Assembly (NCBI RefSeq): GCF_001570365.1 | Contig: NZ_BBYK01000056.1 | Location: 112,309-176,308, forward strand | DNA: 64,000 nucleotides | Direction: 5' to 3' | DNA from: Microtetraspora fusca | Lineage (GTDB): Bacteria; Actinomycetota; Actinomycetes; Streptosporangiales; Streptosporangiaceae | Part shown: one piece after another, positions 17,237 to 24,859 of the stretch | Position numbering within the stretch: position 1 is the first letter of the stretch | How the letters are laid out: each line of letters begins with the position of its first letter | Program-made: the position numbers and the translations under genes | Notes under the pieces: generated by a model | Databases searched by the model: none | The model's input: only the letters and a program-made list of their open reading frames with translations | What the model was told of the DNA's origin: nothing

Positions 17237-17617
17237 CTAGAACATCCCGTTCTGGTTCTCTGCGGCCTCCGGGATCGGCTGCATCACGTCCCAGTGCTCA
17301 ACGATCTTGCCGTTCCGGTCGAGCCGGAAGATGTCGACGATGGCCGTGCCGAGCTGCCCGGGCACCCGCACGCCGTGCACATGCGCGATGACGAAGTCAC
17401 CGTCGGCGAAGAGGTGCTTGACCTCGGCGCGCAGCGCGGGAAAGTCCTTCCGCAGCTGTCCGAGGAAGGCATCGAAGCCCTCGATCCCGTCCGCGATCTT
17501 GGGGTTGTGCTGCACGTACCGGTCGCCGATGAGCTTCGACGCGGCCTCGAAGTCCTTCTGGTTGAGGCCCACCTCGTAGAAGGCCAGGACGGTCTGCTTG
17601 TTCCGCTCGAGATCCAT
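17237..17617 (-). CDS. SnoaL-like (NTF2-fold) protein
   Basis: This 126-residue protein has the SnoaL pattern: a VLAFYEVGLNQKDFEAASKLIGDRYVQHNP helix-strand start, an FPALRAEVKHLFADGDFVIAHVHGV sheet, and VDIFRLDRNGKIVEHWDVMQPIP at the end. The NTF2 fold binds small hydrophobic ligands; some members are polyketide cyclases or ester/epoxide hydrolases, others have no known reaction. It is the promoter-proximal gene of a two-gene unit with a drug exporter, suggesting involvement in handling the exported compound. Confidence 0.8.
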   Translation of the reverse strand: MDLERNKQTVLAFYEVGLNQKDFEAASKLIGDRYVQHNPKIADGIEGFDAFLGQLRKDFPALRAEVKHLFADGDFVIAHVHGVRVPGQLGTAIVDIFRLDRNGKIVEHWDVMQPIPEAAENQNGMF

Positions 17618-17650
17618 GTGTCTCCTTGAGTGAACAGCTGTAGGTGAACG

Positions 17651-17686
17651 ACTGTAGCGCTACGACTGTAGGGCAACGATCGTTGC
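17651..17686. promoter_or_regulatory. Candidate TetR operators in the divergent promoter
   Basis: The 75-base gap between the SnoaL and TetR starts contains two perfect palindromes, GTAGCGCTAC (17654-17663) and GCAACGATCGTTGC (17673-17686), plus repeated CTGTAG elements. The second palindrome ends seven bases before the TetR ATG. This fits autoregulation and control of both directions by the TetR protein. Confidence 0.65.
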
Positions 17687-17692
17687 AATACA

Positions 17693-18325
17693 ATGCGAGC
17701 CATGGACACGACCTCTTCGATCTCTTCGGCGCGGGGTCGCAACCCGCGCGGCCAGGGGGAACGGCTGCGCCGCGACATCGTCGGCGCCACCCTGCGGATG
17801 CTGAACGAGCTGGGAGACGATGAGGCGCTGTCCCTGCGCGCCGTCGCGCGCGAGGTGGGCATCGCGGCGACCTCCGTCTACATCCACTTCTCCGACCGGG
17901 ACGCCCTGGTCTTCGCGGCCCTGGAGCAGTGCACCCTCGACCTCATGCGTGACCTGGATGGTGCCGAGTCGGCATGCGGCGACCCGGTGGCCCAGCTGCG
18001 AGCGCGCCTGCTCTACCTCGCCACCTGGGTCCGCGACCACGCGGGCCTCTACAAGGTGCTGCACGAGAGCACCCTGAACCGGCGGATGCATCTGGTGTTC
18101 AAGGAGCAGTTGGCCGCGCGCACCGGCGCCGCCGTTCAGCGGTGCATGGACGCCGGCCTCGCGCCCGCCGCCGACGCGGCCACTGTGGCGCTCGACCTAC
18201 GCGCGGCCGTGCACGGCGCCGTGTCCATCCGGGTGAACGAACCGGGTCTCGCGTTGCCGCCCCTGGAGGAGCAGATCGACCGCTTCCTCGCCAAGATCGT
18301 CGGTGTGAGCCTCACAACGCGCTGA
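17693..18325 (+). CDS. TetR/AcrR-family transcriptional regulator
   Basis: This 210-residue protein has an N-terminal TetR HTH (about 25-75; SLRAVAREVGIAATSVYIHFSDRDAL) and a helical ligand-binding domain with the WVRDHAGLYKVLHE segment. It probably represses the divergent SnoaL/MFS pair and itself through the palindromes in the intergenic region. Two ATG codons nine bases apart (17693 and 17702) are possible starts; neither has a Shine-Dalgarno sequence, so the transcript may be leaderless. Confidence 0.88.
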   Translation: MRAMDTTSSISSARGRNPRGQGERLRRDIVGATLRMLNELGDDEALSLRAVAREVGIAATSVYIHFSDRDALVFAALEQCTLDLMRDLDGAESACGDPVAQLRARLLYLATWVRDHAGLYKVLHESTLNRRMHLVFKEQLAARTGAAVQRCMDAGLAPAADAATVALDLRAAVHGAVSIRVNEPGLALPPLEEQIDRFLAKIVGVSLTTR

Positions 18326-18614
18326 AGCCGCGGCGGTCGGCGCGCATCCCGCGCCGGCGGCGGAAGGTCGGAAGAAGGCGATGGCGAGCGGGCCACGGCT
18401 GCTTCCGGGACGGCTGGACGGTCCCCGGGGATCCAGCGAGGCGACGCCCACCTGACTCGATCGTGACGGCGATGTCAGGTGGAAGGTAAAAAATTATCTG
18501 TCCTATTTATTGCTGTATGTCGGATTAGGTACCTTTAGGGCACTGCCGCGGTACGTCATCGTTACCGTGCCGCGGCCTCGTACCAGGACCGCGCGTGGCC
18601 GGTGGGGATCCTCC
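18326..18614 (+). promoter_or_regulatory. Promoter region upstream of the riboswitch
   Basis: This stretch is non-coding. A markedly AT-rich island at 18487-18540 stands out from the GC-rich surroundings and most likely contains the promoter for the riboswitch transcript. It is followed by GCCGCGG ... CCGCGGC inverted repeats (18545-18577). No gene is evident. Confidence 0.4.
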
Positions 18615-18765
18615 CGCCGGGACGGCGCGCGGCCGCCGAATCCGCCACGAGCGGAACCGGGGACCCACCTCCGGGGTGAATCGGCACGCCGACGCGGCGT
18701 GCCGTAGGGCACCTGCCAGCCCGAACCCGTCAGCTAACCCGGTAGGCGGTGTGGAAGGAAGGAGT
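18615..18765 (+). ncRNA. c-di-AMP riboswitch (ydaO/yuaA class)
   Basis: The sequence contains the conserved blocks of the actinobacterial c-di-AMP riboswitch in order. These are GCCGAAT (18634-18640), CGGGGACCCACC (18658-18669), GGGGTGAATC (18673-18682), GCCGTAGGGC (18701-18710), CCGAACCCGTCAGCTAACCC (18721-18740) with GGTAGGCGG, and the terminal GGAAGGAAGGAG (18753-18764). In this lineage the class controls peptidoglycan hydrolases and resuscitation factors, turning expression down when c-di-AMP is high. The first substantial gene downstream is a secreted lysozyme, consistent with that regulon. Boundaries are approximate. Confidence 0.9.
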
Positions 18766-18773
18766 ACCCCTTC

Positions 18774-18851
18774 ATGCCCGAGCATCGGCCTGCCCCTCGT
18801 CCGAAGCCCCCTGGCCGGACCTGTCACGGCGCGCGCGGCACCCTCGCCTGA
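18774..18851 (+). other. Possible 25-codon leader reading frame after the riboswitch
   Basis: ATG at 18774 lies nine bases after the purine-rich 3' end of the riboswitch (GGAAGGAAGGAG), an excellent ribosome binding position. It opens a 25-codon Pro/Arg-rich frame ending at 18851. It could be a leader peptide, the degenerated start of the original riboswitch target, or chance. Confidence 0.25.
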
Positions 18852-19133
18852 CGCGCTGCCGGAAGGCGCCGCCTGACGACCCCGAGGATCCCGTCCTCGC
18901 GCACGGTCTGCAGGCCTGCCCCCTTGACCTCGCTTTCAGCGCCGTTCTCGCACTCTCACCTCCCGGGCTCCCGCCTGCCCGAAACCCCGGTGGCTCTCAC
19001 CGTTCGGCGGGTCTCAGGGCGGTCGCCGGCCCCGCCGCGGGTCGCGAGGAGCGGGCGCGACGGCACTCCGCGTGCCCCCACACAGCACTGATCCCAGGCA
19101 GTTCCCCTCAATGCCCCCCGTAGGAGAAACCCG
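18852..19133 (+). other. Untranslated spacer between riboswitch and lysozyme
   Basis: About 280 GC-rich bases have no convincing gene. Several short inverted repeats (for example CCCGAGGATCCCGTCCTCG near 18880) could give secondary structure. TAGGAG at 19121-19126 is the lysozyme ribosome binding site. Confidence 0.4.
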
Positions 19134-19874
19134 ATGTCCCTTCGTCGTACCCTTCGCGTCACGTCCACCGCCGGGCTGCTGGCCGCCGTCTCCACGTCGG
19201 CCGCCCTGGTCCTGTCCGGGCCGGCGCACGCCACGCCGGACCGTCCCGTCCCCGCCGCCGCCGAGGAGAAGGCCGCCGCCGCCCCGCTCATCTACGGCGA
19301 GGACATCTCCAACCACGAGCCCGACCACGACTGGAACGCCAGCCCCGCGAAGTTCGGCATCATCAAGGCCACCGAGGGCCTGACCTTCCGCGACGCCACC
19401 TTCGCCCGGAACTGGAAGCAGCTCGACGAGAAGGGCATCGTGCGCGGCGCCTACCACTTCGCGCACCCCGCCAACGACCCGATCGCCGAGGCGAAGCACT
19501 TCCTCGCCGTGGTGAACGCGCAGCCCAGCAAGCAGGGCGACCTGCTCGTGCTCGACCTGGAGGCGACCGACGGCATGTCCGTCGCGCACGTGAACAAATG
19601 GGCCAAGACCTGGCTCGCGTACGTGAAGGCGAAGACCGGCGCCACGCCGATGGTCTACAGCGGGTGGAACTTCGCCGACACCTACGGCCGCGGGCTGGCC
19701 GAATACCCGCTCTGGGTCGCCCACTACAGCAAGGCGAAGGGCACCGTGACGCCGCCCGCCGACTGGAAGAGCTGGGCCATCCACCAGTACACCGAGGACC
19801 CCATCGACGAGAACGTCTCGGCACTGAGCGTCGACCAGCTGCGCGCCCTGGGCCGTCCCGCAGCCAAGGCGTAG
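19134..19874 (+). CDS. Secreted GH25 lysozyme (N,O-diacetylmuramidase)
   Basis: This 246-residue protein has a Sec signal peptide (RRTLR, hydrophobic core to about residue 30, AHA cleavage site) and a short Ala-rich linker. One GH25 domain spans about 52-240, with D57 in GEDISNHEP and the catalytic DxE pair D141/E143 in LLVLDLEATDG. It hydrolyses the MurNAc-GlcNAc bond of peptidoglycan outside the cell. There is no cell-wall-binding module. An upstream c-di-AMP riboswitch suggests that expression follows turgor and cell-wall signalling. Confidence 0.93.
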   Translation: MSLRRTLRVTSTAGLLAAVSTSAALVLSGPAHATPDRPVPAAAEEKAAAAPLIYGEDISNHEPDHDWNASPAKFGIIKATEGLTFRDATFARNWKQLDEKGIVRGAYHFAHPANDPIAEAKHFLAVVNAQPSKQGDLLVLDLEATDGMSVAHVNKWAKTWLAYVKAKTGATPMVYSGWNFADTYGRGLAEYPLWVAHYSKAKGTVTPPADWKSWAIHQYTEDPIDENVSALSVDQLRALGRPAAKA

Positions 19875-19893
19875 GGGGCCGTCGCAACACTGA

Positions 19894-19990
19894 TCAGTTA
19901 CTGGCGGCGAGAAGCATGGCGAGACGCTCGGCTGGGGTATCCCAGCCGAGCGTCTTTCTTGGTCCGGCGTTGAGTTCGGCAGCCACTCGA
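19894..19990 (-). pseudogene. C-terminal remnant of an IS30-family transposase
   Basis: The minus strand encodes about 32 residues ending in a stop at 19894-19896: VAAELNAGPRKTLGW, then DTPAERLAMLLAASN. This is the near-invariant C-terminus of actinobacterial IS30 transposases. Nothing else of the element is present and no terminal inverted repeats were found, so it is a relic of an old insertion beside the lysozyme gene. Confidence 0.8.
19922..19960 (+). terminator. Strong rho-independent terminator of the lysozyme gene
   Basis: A perfect 15-bp stem (19922-19936 with 19941-19955) closes on a four-base loop and is followed by TTTCTT. It lies about 47 bases after the lysozyme stop and entirely inside the IS30 transposase remnant, whose conserved LGWDTPAE codons form the stem. 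Confidence 0.8.
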
Positions 19991-20228
19991 AAGGCCGGAC
20001 AGGCCAAGCTCACGGCCCTGGCCGAGGACTACGTCGGGGGCTGAACCGCTCTCCAGTTGAAGCAGGAGCCCCCCGCCGAGGAGTGACGCGCTCGCCGACG
20101 GCTTGGCGGAGGGTCGCGGTCAGGCTGTGCGGGACCCCCTTGTCGCGGGGCCGCCCATGGGATAGAAATGCGCTCACCCTGAGTAGGAAAGTTTCCGACC
20201 TACTCGGCGCCGGGACGGAGGGTGAGCG
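19991..20228 (+). promoter_or_regulatory. ROK-type operator and promoter region
   Basis: Upstream of the ROK gene GAGTAGG (20181-20187) and CCTACTC (20199-20205) flank the core palindrome GGAAAGTTTCC (20186-20196). GGAAAGTTTCC is the type of core bound by ROK/NagC-like repressors, so this is a probable autoregulatory operator. GGAGGGTGAGCG follows as the ribosome binding site for the TTG start. The rest of the stretch holds nothing I recognise. Confidence 0.6.
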
Positions 20229-21485
20229 TTGGGCGGCGACTACCTCGCGGGGCCGCAGGGCCTGCTCCGGTCGATCAACGCGCGCGCCGTGCTCGACGTC
20301 ATCGACCGCGAGGGGCCGCTGGGCCGACCCGAGATCACCAGGGCGACCGGCCTGTCCAAGACCACCGTCGCCCAGGCGCTGCGCGAGCTCGTCGCGCGCG
20401 AGGTCGTCGACGAGGCGGGCACCGACACCGCTCGCAGGGGGCCCGCCGCGACGCTCTACCGGGTCGCCCCCCGCTGCGCGTTCGGGCTCGGCGTCGACAT
20501 CGGGCACCTGCGGGTCCGCGTCGCCGTCGTGGACGCGGCCGGAGAGGTCCTCGCCCGCGCGGAGGCCCCCGCGCCGCGACGGGACGCCGCCGCGCTGGCG
20601 GACGCGGTGACCGCCCTCGCGTCCGAGTGCGCCGAACGGGCCGGCACCGGCTTGGCCGCCGTGGGACAGGCCGTCATCGGCGTCCCCGCCATCGTCGGAC
20701 GCGACGGCCGCGGCATCAGACGGGCGTACGGCCTGCCGCAGGGCGGCCAGGGGCTGGTCGAGGCGATCGAGCGCGGGCTCCCCATGCCGCTGCTCCTGGA
20801 GAACGACGTCAACCTCGCCGCCGTCGCCGAGCAGCGGTTCGGTGCGTGCGCGGACGTCGGCGACTTCGTCCTGCTCGGCGTCGGCGTCGGCCTCGGCGCC
20901 GGGATCGTGCTCGGCGGCCGGTTGCACCGGGGGTTCGCCGGGGGAGCGGGCGAGGTCGGCTTCCTGCCCCACCCCGCGACCGAGCTCGGCACCGAGGTGC
21001 TCGGCGCCCGGCGCATCGCCGAGCAGGCCAGGGCGGCCGGCATCGCGGGCAGGCCGTCCCCCCGCGAGCTCTTCGAGAGCGCCAGGGACGGCGACGAGAG
21101 GGCGCTCGCGGTCGTGGACGCCACCGCCCGCAGGATCGCCCACGTCGCGGCCTCCATCGCCCTGGTGATCGAGCCGGAGCTGTTCGTGCTCGGCGGGGCG
21201 GTCGGCGCCAACGCCGACCTGCTGCTCGGCCGCGTCCGCCACCACCTCGCCAGGGACGCCGCCCCGCTGCCGATCACGGTCATCCCGAGCGGTGTGCCCG
21301 AGGACGCCGTCCTGCGCGGTGCGGCCTGGCTCGCCCGCCACCACGCCAGGGAACGCGCCTTCGCCGCCGCCACGGGCGCGCCTCCGCAGGACGCCGACCC
21401 CGGAGGCCGGCCGTACGACACCGACTCCGCCGGGCGACCGCGCGGCTCCAGGAAAGCGGCTCCAGGAAAAGAGGACACCACGTGA
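20229..21485 (+). CDS. ROK-family transcriptional regulator
   Basis: This 418-residue protein has an N-terminal winged HTH (about 25-65; GRPEITRATGLSKTTVAQALREL) and a ROK sugar-kinase-like domain (GLGVDIGHLRVRVAVVD, GVGLGAGIVLGGRLHRG, GAGEVGF). The zinc motif with three cysteines usual in ROK proteins is absent after GEVGF, and the kinase catalytic motifs look degenerate, consistent with a regulator. The TTG start is chosen because GGAGGG lies at the correct distance and because the HTH is then complete. It heads an operon with a deacetylase and a sugar symporter, its probable targets. Confidence 0.88.
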   Translation: MGGDYLAGPQGLLRSINARAVLDVIDREGPLGRPEITRATGLSKTTVAQALRELVAREVVDEAGTDTARRGPAATLYRVAPRCAFGLGVDIGHLRVRVAVVDAAGEVLARAEAPAPRRDAAALADAVTALASECAERAGTGLAAVGQAVIGVPAIVGRDGRGIRRAYGLPQGGQGLVEAIERGLPMPLLLENDVNLAAVAEQRFGACADVGDFVLLGVGVGLGAGIVLGGRLHRGFAGGAGEVGFLPHPATELGTEVLGARRIAEQARAAGIAGRPSPRELFESARDGDERALAVVDATARRIAHVAASIALVIEPELFVLGGAVGANADLLLGRVRHHLARDAAPLPITVIPSGVPEDAVLRGAAWLARHHARERAFAAATGAPPQDADPGGRPYDTDSAGRPRGSRKAAPGKEDTT

Positions 21486-22378
21486 ACCTCGCACAACGGC
21501 TCGGCGCCCGGGCGGACGACCGGCTGCTGATCGTCAACGCCGACGACTACGGCATGTGCCGGGCGGCCAACACCGGCATCACCTCGCTGCTCGCCGCCCG
21601 CGCCATCAGCTCGGCGACCGTAATGACCCCGTGTCCGTGGGCCCCGGACGCGATCCGCGCGGCCGTCGCCGGTGGCTACGACGTGGGCGTCCACCTGACC
21701 TTCACCAGCGAGTGGGAGGGCTACCGGTGGGGGCCGGTGACCCGCGACCGCGTGGTGTCCTCGCTGGCGGACGAGGCCGGGTACTTCCCGGCCGACTGCC
21801 GGGCGGTCGAGGAACGCGCCGATCCGGACGAGGTCCACGCCGAGATCGCCGCCCAGATCCGCAGGGCCGTGACCCTCGGCCTGGACCCCTCGCACGCGGA
21901 CAACCACATGGGCAGCCTGTACGGACTGGTGACCGGCAGGGACTTCCTGGACGTCGTCTTCAAGGCGTGCGCCGAGCACGGCCTGCCGTTCCGGCTGCCC
22001 AGGACCCTGGACGGCATGGGCCTGCCCGAGGACCTGGAGCCGATCGCGGCGGCGCGGGCGGAGGCGGCGGACGCGGCGGGGGTGGTGATCCTCGACCGGC
22101 TCTGGACGCTGCCGTTCGAGCTGGCCGAGGGCGAGACGTACGAGAGCGTCAAGAACGACATGATCGGGCTGATCCGGGCGCTGCGGCCCGGCGTGACGGA
22201 GATCTACATTCACCCGTTCGAGGAGACCGGCGAGCTGCGGCAGATCATGCCGCACCACGCGAAGCGTGCCATGGAGTTGCGGCTCTTCACCGATCCGGAG
22301 GTCCGCCGGGCCGTCGAGGAGGAGGGCGTCCGGCTGATCGGCTGGTCAGACCTACGTGACCTGCAGAGGTCGCGATGA
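21482..22378 (+). CDS. YdjC/ChbG-family carbohydrate deacetylase
   Basis: This 298-residue protein has the metal-site motifs of the YdjC family: NADDYG (catalytic Asp pair near residues 20-22), a GVHL strand histidine and the HADNHMG histidines, with an IYIHPFE segment near the end. ChbG removes an acetyl group from chitooligosaccharides so that they can be hydrolysed. GTG overlaps the ROK stop (GTGA) and the stop overlaps the transporter ATG (ATGA). With a neighbouring sugar symporter it probably processes an imported acetylated oligosaccharide. Confidence 0.85.
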   Translation: MNLAQRLGARADDRLLIVNADDYGMCRAANTGITSLLAARAISSATVMTPCPWAPDAIRAAVAGGYDVGVHLTFTSEWEGYRWGPVTRDRVVSSLADEAGYFPADCRAVEERADPDEVHAEIAAQIRRAVTLGLDPSHADNHMGSLYGLVTGRDFLDVVFKACAEHGLPFRLPRTLDGMGLPEDLEPIAAARAEAADAAGVVILDRLWTLPFELAEGETYESVKNDMIGLIRALRPGVTEIYIHPFEETGELRQIMPHHAKRAMELRLFTDPEVRRAVEEEGVRLIGWSDLRDLQRSR

Positions 22379-23691
22379 CCGGCCGCGCCCGGATGCTCGC
22401 CTACGGGGCGGGCAACCTGTCGGTCAACCTGCTGGCCCAGGCGTTCGCGACCTTCGCCACCTTCTACTATGTGGACCACCTCGGCGTCGATCCGGCGCTG
22501 ATCGGCGTCGCCATGGTGATTCACGGCATCGTGAACGCGCTGCTCAACCCCCTGGTGGGGCACGTCTCGGACCGTACGCGGACCCGCTGGGGGAGGCGGG
22601 TGCCGTACATCGCGATCGGGATGGCGCCGCTGGCGGCGGCGTTCACCATGATCTGGATCCCGCTCGTGGACGGCGGAACCGCCCGCTTCTGGTATTTCCT
22701 GATCGCGGTCCTCGTCTACGACGTGCTGTTCGTCGTCGTGGTGCTGAACTACGTGGCGCTGTTCCCCGAGATGTTCACCACCATCGCCGAGCGGGCCGCC
22801 GCCGCGTCCTGGCGGCAGATGTTCGCCATCGTCGGCATGATCGTCGGAGTCGCCGCCGCGCCCGTGCTGTACGGGCTCATCGGGTGGCCCGCGATGGGCG
22901 TGTCGTTCGGCGTCGTCGCGCTCGCCTTCTTCGCGCTGTCGCTGCGCGGGTCGGTCGAGCGGGTCCGGACCGAGCGCGAGAGTTTCGGGTTCCTGACCGC
23001 GATCCGCTACACGCTCGCCAACCGGGCGTTCGTCACGTACGTCCTGGGCAGCTTCCTGCTGCAACTGACCTTCGCCCTGCTCCAGGCGGGCATCCCGTTC
23101 TTCACCAAGTACGCCCTTGGCGAGCCCGACTCCGCCAACACCGTCATCCTGGGCGCGGTGTTCGTCACCGCGATCCCGCTCGTCTACGTCTGGAGCCGGG
23201 TCACCACCCGGATCGGCCCCCGCCGCGCCGTCCTCGCCGCGATCATCGTGTACGGCGTGGCCCTCGTGCCGTTCCTCTTCGTCGGCGGTCTCGTCCTCGC
23301 GGCCGTCGCCGGGGCCGCGGTCGGCGTGGGGATCGCCGGGATGCTGGTCCTCCTGGAGATCCTGCTCGCCGAGGTGATCGACGACGACGAGCGCAGGACG
23401 GGCGCCCGCCGCGAGGGGATGTACTTCGGGATGAACGGGTTCATCGTCCGCTGGGCGGTGTCGCTCCAGGCGGTGATCATCAGCGTGGTGCTGTCCCGGT
23501 CCGGCTACCAGGCGGGCGCGGCCGTCCAGCCCGGCTCCGTCGTGACCGGCGTCCGGCTGATGCTGGGCGGGGTTCCCCTGATCGTGCTGGCGGTGGCGTT
23601 CGGCTGCTTCCTGCTCTACCCGCTGCGGGCGGGCGTCCGCACTGTCGACGAGAGCGTCCCCGTCCCGCTCCCCGGTCCTCCCGCTCCTTGA
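22375..23691 (+). CDS. MFS sugar:cation symporter (GPH/MelB-type)
   Basis: This 438-residue protein has about 12 membrane segments. Its N-terminal pattern LAYGAGNLSVNLLAQAF and the loop VGHVSDRTRTRWGRRVPYI are characteristic of glycoside-pentoside-hexuronide symporters. Acidic residues in the early helices (D34 region, D65) are where this family couples cation transport. It overlaps the deacetylase by four bases, so import and deacetylation of the same sugar are likely coupled. Confidence 0.87.
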   Translation: MTGRARMLAYGAGNLSVNLLAQAFATFATFYYVDHLGVDPALIGVAMVIHGIVNALLNPLVGHVSDRTRTRWGRRVPYIAIGMAPLAAAFTMIWIPLVDGGTARFWYFLIAVLVYDVLFVVVVLNYVALFPEMFTTIAERAAAASWRQMFAIVGMIVGVAAAPVLYGLIGWPAMGVSFGVVALAFFALSLRGSVERVRTERESFGFLTAIRYTLANRAFVTYVLGSFLLQLTFALLQAGIPFFTKYALGEPDSANTVILGAVFVTAIPLVYVWSRVTTRIGPRRAVLAAIIVYGVALVPFLFVGGLVLAAVAGAAVGVGIAGMLVLLEILLAEVIDDDERRTGARREGMYFGMNGFIVRWAVSLQAVIISVVLSRSGYQAGAAVQPGSVVTGVRLMLGGVPLIVLAVAFGCFLLYPLRAGVRTVDESVPVPLPGPPAP

Positions 23692-23722
23692 TTCCGCGCC
23701 TCTGAGCCGCCTCTCGACGCGG

Positions 23723-23804
23723 GGCGCCCCGGATCACGCCCATCGGTTTCCATCGCGCTCGGACGAGCGCGAAGCGGAAATCCGGCGGGCAGGTCCGGGG
23801 CGCC
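23723..23804. terminator. Hairpin region between convergent genes
   Basis: GGCGCCCCGGA (23723-23733) pairs with TCCGGGGCGCC (23794-23804), enclosing a smaller hairpin GCGCTCG-GA-CGAGCGC at about 23755-23770. It lies between the convergent symporter and MDR reductase genes and could end both transcripts. Confidence 0.5.
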
Positions 23805-23833
23805 TCGACGCGTGCGCGCCCCGGAGATCGGGC

Positions 23834-24859
23834 TCAGATCGTGACGAGCATCTTGCCGATGTTCTCGCCCCTCAGCATGCCGAGGAACGCGTCCGGGGCG
23901 TTGCGCAGGCCGTTCACGACCGTCTGGCGCTCGCGCAGCCGGCCGTCGCGCAGCCAGCCGCCGACCTCGTGCAGCAGGTCGGGCATGCGCCGGGCGCTGT
24001 CCCCGACGATGAAACCCTTCAGCGTCAGCCGCTTGGTAACGATCTTGACCATGTTGTGCGGTCCCGGCGGCGGCTCCGGGGCGTTGTACTGCGCCACCGC
24101 GCCACAGCAGGCGACCCGTCCGTGCTCGTTCAGCACCTCGATGGCGGCCTCCAGATGGTCGCCGCCGACGTTGTCGAAGTAGACGTCCACGCCGTCCGGC
24201 GCGGCCGCGCGGAGCTGCTCCACGACCGGGGCGTCCTTGTAGTTGAAGGCGGTGTCGAACCCCAGCTCCTCGGTCAGATAGCGGACCTTCTCCGCCGACC
24301 CGGCGCTGCCGATGACGCGCGGGGAGCCGCGCAACCTGGCCATCTGCCCCACCAGCGAACCGACCGCCCCGGCCGCCGCGGACACGAAGACGGTGTCGCG
24401 CGGGGTGAAGCCGGCCACGTCGAACAGGCCGACGTACGCGGTGAGGCCGACCATCCCCAGCACGCCCAGATACGAGCCCAGCGGCGCGGCGTCCGGATCG
24501 ACCGCGCGGGCCGACTTCGCGTCCAGCAGCGCGTACTCCCGCCAGCCCAGGGGGTGGACCACCTTCTGCCCGACCTGGAACCGTCCGGAGGCGTCCGCGA
24601 CCACCTCGCCCACGGCCCCGCCCTCCAGCGGCCTGCCGACCTCGAAGGGCGGGACATAGGACGGGCCGGCGTTCATCCGGCCGCGCATGTACGGATCGAC
24701 GCTCATGACCTCGTTGCGGACCAGGAGCTGCCCGGGGCCGGGAGGCTCGACCGGGGCCTCGGCGACCTCGAAGTTCTCCGGGGTGGGCCATCCCCGGGGC
24801 CGGGACGCGAGCCGCACTTCGAGGCCCCGTTCGGGAAACGGCCGGTGTGACTGGTTCAC
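23834..24859 (-). CDS. NADP-dependent zinc-free MDR oxidoreductase (PTGR/CurA-like)
   Basis: This 341-residue protein has the short N-terminal oxidoreductase domain (SVDPYMRGRM) followed by the nucleotide-binding AAAGAVGSLVGQMAR and the tail GENIGKMLV typical of leukotriene B4 12-hydroxydehydrogenase/CurA-type double-bond reductases. It reduces alpha,beta-unsaturated ketones or aldehydes with NADPH. GTG at 24859 gives the usual family length (VNQSHRPFPERGLEV); no strong ribosome binding site distinguishes it from upstream alternatives. It appears monocistronic. Confidence 0.88.
   Translation of the reverse strand: MNQSHRPFPERGLEVRLASRPRGWPTPENFEVAEAPVEPPGPGQLLVRNEVMSVDPYMRGRMNAGPSYVPPFEVGRPLEGGAVGEVVADASGRFQVGQKVVHPLGWREYALLDAKSARAVDPDAAPLGSYLGVLGMVGLTAYVGLFDVAGFTPRDTVFVSAAAGAVGSLVGQMARLRGSPRVIGSAGSAEKVRYLTEELGFDTAFNYKDAPVVEQLRAAAPDGVDVYFDNVGGDHLEAAIEVLNEHGRVACCGAVAQYNAPEPPPGPHNMVKIVTKRLTLKGFIVGDSARRMPDLLHEVGGWLRDGRLRERQTVVNGLRNAPDAFLGMLRGENIGKMLVTI

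Noticed and set aside
18595..19123. Open frames across the riboswitch and its spacer
   Set aside because: They run through conserved RNA structure and are Pro/Arg-rich without coding character; only the 25-codon frame with a good ribosome site was kept as a weak candidate.
19991..20044. Short plus-strand tail encoding QAKLTALAEDYVGG before a stop
   Set aside because: It looks protein-like but is too short and has no start; it may be another relic next to the IS30 tail, but I could not assign it.
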